Assembly: GCA_028023455.1 (NCBI GenBank) | Contig: JAQFVV010012423.1 | Span: forward strand, 9,032,269-9,096,268 | Direction of reading: 5' to 3' | Source: Epiperipatus broadwayi | Taxonomy: Eukaryota; Onychophora; Udeonychophora; Euonychophora; Peripatidae | Length of the DNA: 64,000 nt | Part shown: positions 58,980 through 64,000 of the stretch, piece by piece | Position numbering within the stretch: the first letter of the stretch is position 1 | Layout: every line of letters begins with the position of its first letter | Made by a program: the position numbers and the translations under genes | The notes under the pieces: generated by a model | Databases searched by the model: none | The model's input: the letters and a program-made list of their open reading frames with translations, nothing else | Told to the model about the DNA's origin: nothing

Positions 58980-59514
58980 GTAAATACAAATTAATACATA
59001 AAATTTAATGTACAACTCCAAACCATTTAATTAGTAAGATGTTAATATGTTATACAAATTCCTTCAATAAGTATTTTACTAGTTAAATACAAGATTTCAG
59101 TTCACACACAGTATTTCTTGATAGCAAATCAGTTTCATTTTTACTAATTTAATTTTAAGAACTTCCATATCTTGTTCAGAGTAATGTCTTAATGATTAAC
59201 AATTAGTATATTACACATCAATTTAATATTTTACTTCAGAAAACTAGAAGTTCTTATGAGGCAAAGAGATGGTAAGATCATAATGCTTGAAATCTCAATA
59301 GTTCATCCTCTAACAATGAACATAAAAGTTTAATAAGGCAGTGGTATGTTGGAAAATAATTGCTATCATTTTAGCCACATAAGTTTTGAAAAAAATCAAC
59401 ATATTTTTAAAAGTTGGTAAAAAAAACTGTTTATTTTGATTTAGAAGAGTTTTTATGTTCTATTTATTGGTCAAAATTTTTGTTACAAAATTTTTGTTAT
59501 TAAACCCTTCATAG

Positions 59515-59600
59515 TTTATTGCAGTGGTAAAGTGACAGATTTTGAACCTTAAAAACCATGGAACGCAATCCAGCTCTAGCATTTATTGTGCTTAAACTTC
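59515..59600 (+). repeat. Possible old tRNA-derived SINE remnant
   Basis: AGTGGTAAAGTGACAG resembles an A box (10 of 11 consensus positions), and GGAACGCAATCCAGC some 38 bases later weakly resembles a B box. No flanking duplication was found, so this is tentative. Confidence 0.25.
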
Positions 59601-59758
59601 TCATGAATTCCTAAGCAATATACTTTATTTTCTTTTTGATTATTAAGCAAGATCATGATACAAAAATATCCATAAATTTAATACCAACATTTACAAAAGA
59701 TAGCTTGAAATTGTTAGATTAACTCCTTCACATTTAAATATAAACCAAATGAAAGAAG

Positions 59759-59854
59759 TCAAACGTTGGTGACCTTGCAGGTTAGCATAGCTAACTTCCA
59801 AGCAACTGGCCCGCGTTTGCTTCCCGCATTTGACATATAAAATAAAAAAAATCT
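59759..59854 (+). mobile_element. tRNA-only short retroposon, copy 2
   Basis: The direct repeat TGAAAGAAG (59750-59758 and 59855-59863) encloses about 96 bases. TTGGTGACCTTGCAGGTTAG, AACTGGCCCGCGTTTGCTTC and CCGCATTTGACATA align with GTTGCCCGGATTGCGGGTTC, the tail CTATGATA and the overall layout of copy 1. The B box is decayed (GTTTGCTTC) and the tail is A-rich (AAAATAAAAAAAA). Two independent insertions with target duplications make this a retroposon family and not a single retropseudogene. Confidence 0.6.
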
Positions 59855-59995
59855 TGAAAGAAGAAAATATTATTTACTATACTATCCATAATAACTTTGA
59901 TGGCCAACACATTATAACTGTCATCATATACTAATCATTGCTTGATTAAAAAAAACAACAGCATGATTTGATAAGTACAAATAATGTTAGAGTTA

Positions 59996-60355
59996 ACTAT
60001 CATATGATCATCATTTCTTATGCTTAAACAAGCTGTTATCAGTAGCAAACTCTCCATACAGTAGTGCTACCCAGTGCAAGCCTTAGTAATCAATGGATGC
60101 AGGAAGGTTTGTGCATAAAATCCCCATCTAGAGCTTACTCATCCAATATCCCCAGACTCGTTTCTAGATCTAGGTGCAATGCTCTCAGATTCAAAGTTCC
60201 TCACTGATGAAAGCCACAAGCTAGAAACTAGTCTGGGGGTATTGAATGAATAGGCACTAGATGGGGATTTTATGCACAAACCTTACTATATCCAATGATT
60301 ACTAAGGTTTGCACTAGATAGCATTACTATATGGAGAGTTTGCACTAAATCAATA
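59996..60355. repeat. Foldback repeat, second large copy
   Basis: The left arm includes CAGTGCAAGCCTTAGTAATC and TCCAATATCCCCAGACTCG. The spacer is GATCTAGGTGCAATGCTCTC to GATGAAAGCC. The right arm includes CTAGTCTGGGGGTATTGAAT and GATTACTAAGGTTTGCACT. It is the same family as 5318-5680 but keeps a longer spacer containing the middle segment of the 5755 unit. Confidence 0.75.
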
Positions 60356-61685
60356 TTAGATTGACATCATCATTTTAAACATATTTTTCAAAATATATAT
60401 ATTGTTACAAAAGACCTAAGGGCCATTTGAATAAGATACTCTGCATTTATTATGAGCTTATCTATATGCACTTCTTCAATATAGATCTCATAATAAATGA
60501 GCAACATCTTATAAGTGAACTGTTTGGAGACTATATATAAAAAATGAAATGAAAAATATATTAGATTGATTGGATGTCCTAATTGTTTTTTGTAATTATA
60601 TCTTACAAGAGGATGTTTATATACAATGTCATAAGAATTCTGTATTAAATCCACCAAGATATATAGGATAATAATGAGTGTCTAAAAACGGCTTATTATT
60701 ATAGAAACTATGAGATATAACATCAGTAGATATTTCAAATGTATTAAAATGACAGATATGTTAATATAGAATTATGTTTTATTTTGGATATAAATTCACT
60801 CATATGCTTATTCCTGGAACTAGTTAGTTTTTGATGCATATGCAATTATTTACTATTATCCAATATAAAAATTTCAATCACATATGTAACAATTTCACAA
60901 TATATTGCTGCAATATGCCAAATTAAAACAAATAAATAATTTTTATAATAAACAAATATAATTAGAACCAATCCTCATTTTTTTAGAATTCAACTTTATA
61001 TCAATAAAAGATATTCATATCAAGATATTTGTACATTTTATTTTCAAAAGATTTTCAGTTCTCACCAACAAACTCACATTTGTTCACTTTGAATCATCAG
61101 ATCAATAAATCCAATATCCCACTCTTGCACTGCCAATTGCAATTCAACATGTAAAACCATGTGCTATCTAACTTGGTTCGTGGACTAATCCATTATACAT
61201 AAAAATGTATGTATTCAGCAGAAATTTTCTGTAATAATATTATTAAAAATTTTTATTTTCAGCTTACTCAAAATTTGAAGTTTGCCAGCAATAATATACT
61301 TTCAATGGAACATGTGAATGAAGTTAAATCACAAAAAGCATCTCAAATTTAACATTTAAAAATTTTCAGAACATTTGGTTTTTATATTTTTCTTAATAGT
61401 CAGTTGCTTGGCAACTATTGACTGATAAATCTCTTTTCTTGAATATTGATATGCAAGAAAAATGTCATTGACAATGTGTAAAAAAAAATGAACACTAATA
61501 ATATTAAAATAAAACTATGAAAATTATTAAATATAAATCATGTATGTTTAATTTCTATTAATTCATAAATCATAAACATTTTTCTTTCTTTGTATAAAAA
61601 TAAAAGTTATTAACACTCTTGAGAAACTTTTGCTCTCAGACACTCAGACAACAGCTTTCAAATAATCCATATATGTGATCTATAT

Positions 61686-62620
61686 TATAACGGTCAGGGA
61701 ATTTGAACACTTTCACTATCTGCCATACAGGGCCCCACTAGGCTATTTGAACCTCGAAAATTTATTATGTAGGCAGATACTTCTTTATAGAGATTCCATT
61801 TTTATTTATTCGACCGATATGCCCTAGTCACTAAGCTCAAAGAGTAGCAGAGATTTATAATCTAACTTATTAAATGTATTTCAATATTAAGAAAAAATAA
61901 AATAAGCCACTGCCAGTAATAATACAAAAAGATTTTATGTATGTATATATATATAACAACAAACAAATTTGAAAAATAAATTACTTAACCTTACTTTAGG
62001 TTTTATCATTATTTTTAACATTAATCTTTAATCTTAGAATGTTGAGTATAGATAGGCTACCTAGACTACGTACTTAAAAGATTTTCGAAACATTTAATTC
62101 CAGGCTAAAAGTTCACAGCTAAACCAATGATAGCTTCCTGATATACAGACGCAACAAATGCAATATGAAGATGTTAGCATAAAACCTGCTGACAGGAATG
62201 TGCATCTGCAGCATGATATTATTTAAAAAAAAAGATCCTCGTCCAGTACAGGAATGTGCGTCTGTCTGACGAAGAAATCATATATATAACACATTTAAAA
62301 AAATGCTTCATATGGAGGGAAGAGTGGTCCGTGTCATCTTATAGTCCCTACCCATAGAGCGAAAGGAGATCAATGTTGTGGGAAGAACTCCACATCCATT
62401 GCAACGCTATGGCTACACCTCTGGGCCGTGCATTCTCATTCATTTGGGCACGGTGCCCTGTATACTAACACGCTTCACATTACATTGATATAAACATCCA
62501 CACATCTCTCCGCCAGCATCGACTCAACTACGAAAGAAATAGTCTGAAATAAAAAAAACCTAAAACTAACATACACTTAAACGAATCTAAGCAGCCACCT
62601 ACACCCAACTTAAATTTAAG
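61686..62620 (-). mobile_element. Diverged partial copy (C2) of the 1.9-kb LTR family
   Basis: TATAACGGTCAGGGAATTTG, GGGCCCCACTAGGCTATTTG, GTAGGCAGATAC, AGGAATGTGCGTCTGTCTGA and TTGGGCACGGTGCCCTGTAT follow the order of 30391-31340. Homology fades after the CACCTACACCCAACTT segment (about 62595-62620), so the other LTR end is missing or unrecognisable. Confidence 0.7.
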
Positions 62621-62994
62621 TCAATTTAATAATTTAGTTTATTTTTAAAAAAAATATTTAGTTTAAGGTATTTAACTTGTATTTAACTTATTTTAAAATC
62701 AAATAATGCATTTGACTTATTTTTAAAATCCAATAATGCATAAATAATGATATGTGTTCGATTTTATCTTTAAATTTATGTTTGCAATTGCAAACTCCTG
62801 CCCTAATACATATTTTAAAAAGACCATGTTTAACTTTTAGATAAGATTTTTAACATTGCAAAGTTTATGAAAATAAAGTTCAGATTTGATCATGAGAGAA
62901 AGTCTATAATTCATATTTAAAGGAAAATAAAGTTCGGAGATTTTAAATTAAAGAGAGTTTATAGTCCATTTTTATCATTAATAATTTACTTTCT

Positions 62995-63185
62995 TTTTTT
63001 TCTCCGGGCCCGTTCTTTCGCAATGAAGATTTTATTTTACACAAGAGCCATTTCTTGCAGATGATGATTTATGAAGACGGTTCCAGTGATTCGATCCTGG
63101 GATACGTGGAAATGAAAGCTGCCTTTGGCTGGCCAGACCAAGGGAAGCGCAATCAAACCAATTTCTTTTGAATTTTATAGACCTG
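62995..63185. other. Unexplained G+C-richer island
   Basis: From CTCCGGGCCCGTTCTTTCGC to GAAGCGCAATCAAACC the composition is much less A+T-rich than its surroundings. The plus strand is open for about 50 codons (YEDGSSDSILGYVEMKAAFG). No splice signals or family match are evident. It may be an old transposon fragment or an unrecognised exon. Confidence 0.25.
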
Positions 63186-63637
63186 AAGTGTCTTATCTAG
63201 GAATCCTAGGATTCATCCAACATATTTCATATATATATATATTTCATTGGTTCTGTGATAAGTAGATTTTTCCTCTGTGGTCTGTGTGCATATATATATC
63301 TTGGGTGGGAAAGGAAGTATTTTGTTTGTATCTCTTGACTCTTATCTATTTCATAATCTTTTTAATGATCATATTGCCCTAAGGACCTATTTGTAATTTT
63401 ACTTTTGTTAAAAAAGAACTCTCTTCGTTATTTTAAGATTAAAAAAATTTTATTATTGTTTTATTTAAAGATTAGAATCTTTGATTCAATTCTATAAATT
63501 CTTCAAGCTTTTTTTATTTTCAATATTTAAATGAAACTTATTAATAAATTAATAACTCATTATTTGTGCATTTTGAATGTCTGTGCATTTAACTCATCAT
63601 TAGATATCTACAAAAAAAAAATTTAAATGTAACGTAT

Positions 63638-64000
63638 TGAACTGGATAGTTTATCCAATTCAATGATTTCATTGCCAAAAATAAAACCACCTTTTATTTT
63701 CATTAAATTCTAAAGTTTAAAACTATTTAAAAGAAGTTTACAAGAGTACGTGTATTAACACACATACTCATTTATGTTTAAAATATGACATTTTATTTTT
63801 TTTATAAATTTAATTTCTAAAATAGTTTTCTTTTACTGCTTGTTTTTATTTTTCAAATTAATTAAAAGCAAGCAAGCTTTTTAATTGCATTCCTGTTTCT
63901 TTTATTTTAATAACAATCCATTTTAGTTTGATTTTAAAAGCAGAGATTTAATTTTGTGTTGTTGTCTTTCTATATGATAATCCCTGGTTAGAATTCTTAA
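63638..64000 (+). mobile_element. Start of another 2.2-kb-family LTR (copy E), cut by the window edge
   Basis: TGAACTGGATAGTTTATCCA is followed by AGAGTACGTGTATTA, ACTGCTTGTTTTTA, GCATTCCTGTTTCTTTTATT and GATAATCCCTGGTTAGAATT, in the same order as 44511-44860 but clearly diverged. Orientation is the same as copy B. Whether it is a solo LTR or part of a whole element cannot be seen. Confidence 0.85.

Larger units (their letters stand above)
40696..64000 (-). other. Nup205 upstream intron (at least 23.3 kb)
   Basis: No exon encoding the part of Nup205 expected before ILQTIKS was found above 40695, so the next upstream exon appears to lie beyond the window. Besides the elements listed, 59000-59500, 60360-61680 and 62640-63630 are A+T-rich, and I see nothing else in them except the island at 62995-63185. 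Confidence 0.6.

Noticed and set aside
60388-60657. 89-codon minus-strand frame near the right-hand foldback
   Set aside because: Low-complexity I/Y/F/K-rich translation without motifs, in an A+T-rich intron, and no match to the missing N-terminal part of Nup205.
1-64000. CRISPR arrays, operons, riboswitches or prokaryotic mobile systems
   Set aside because: No regularly spaced repeats, no long open frames other than LINE ORFs, and clear spliceosomal exons, so the window is nuclear eukaryotic DNA.

Overview
This is animal (metazoan) nuclear DNA. It is very A+T-rich (roughly three quarters by eye) and carries spliceosomal GT-AG introns, a nuclear-pore gene and several classes of metazoan transposable element. 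The exon sequences look like those of an invertebrate. A chelicerate or other arthropod is my best guess, at low confidence. No intact tRNA, rRNA, CRISPR array or bacterial-type operon is present.

The only cellular gene I can support is Nup205, the large inner-ring scaffold nucleoporin, on the minus strand. Eight consecutive internal exons (40435-40695, 21921-22103, 17661-17718, 15260-15449, 15024-15144, 14022-14112, 13752-13910, 842-1084) join with matching phases into one uninterrupted frame of 435 codons. This is roughly the second quarter of a protein that is usually about 2,000 residues. The introns are 18.3, 4.2, 2.2, 0.1, 0.9, 0.1 and 12.7 kb. The gene enters from beyond 64000 and leaves below position 1, so almost the whole window is intron.

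The introns are filled with mobile DNA. From left to right: foldback repeats (1461-1687, 5318-5680); a dispersed repeat joined to a 3' LINE fragment (5755-6570); a tRNA-only short retroposon with clean target duplications (13226-13334); a 1.1-kb terminal-inverted-repeat element (17839-18949); a 2.2-kb solo LTR (26075-28274); a related 1.9-kb solo LTR (30391-32309); a third LTR-end-like segment (33584 onward); a hAT-like element (38727-39223); and a decayed RTE-type LINE (41640-44280). At 44511-58979 lies a four-level nest. A non-autonomous LTR retroelement, with LTRs (2.19 kb) longer than its interior (1.36 kb), has its 3' LTR split by two copies of a PHD/esterase-type LINE. One of those LINEs is itself split by a second 1.1-kb TIR element. 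To the right are a second tRNA-only retroposon (59759-59854), another foldback copy (59996-60355), a diverged relative of the 1.9-kb LTR (61686-62620) and the start of another 2.2-kb-type LTR (63638-64000).

The most interesting signal is shared by the LTR families. A hairpin directly followed by TGGCGCC (or a close variant) lies 30-55 bases from one LTR end, and a second hairpin lies at the opposite tip. Paired base changes between families preserve both stems. The same segment, and the tips of one TIR element, resemble the CTCF binding core.
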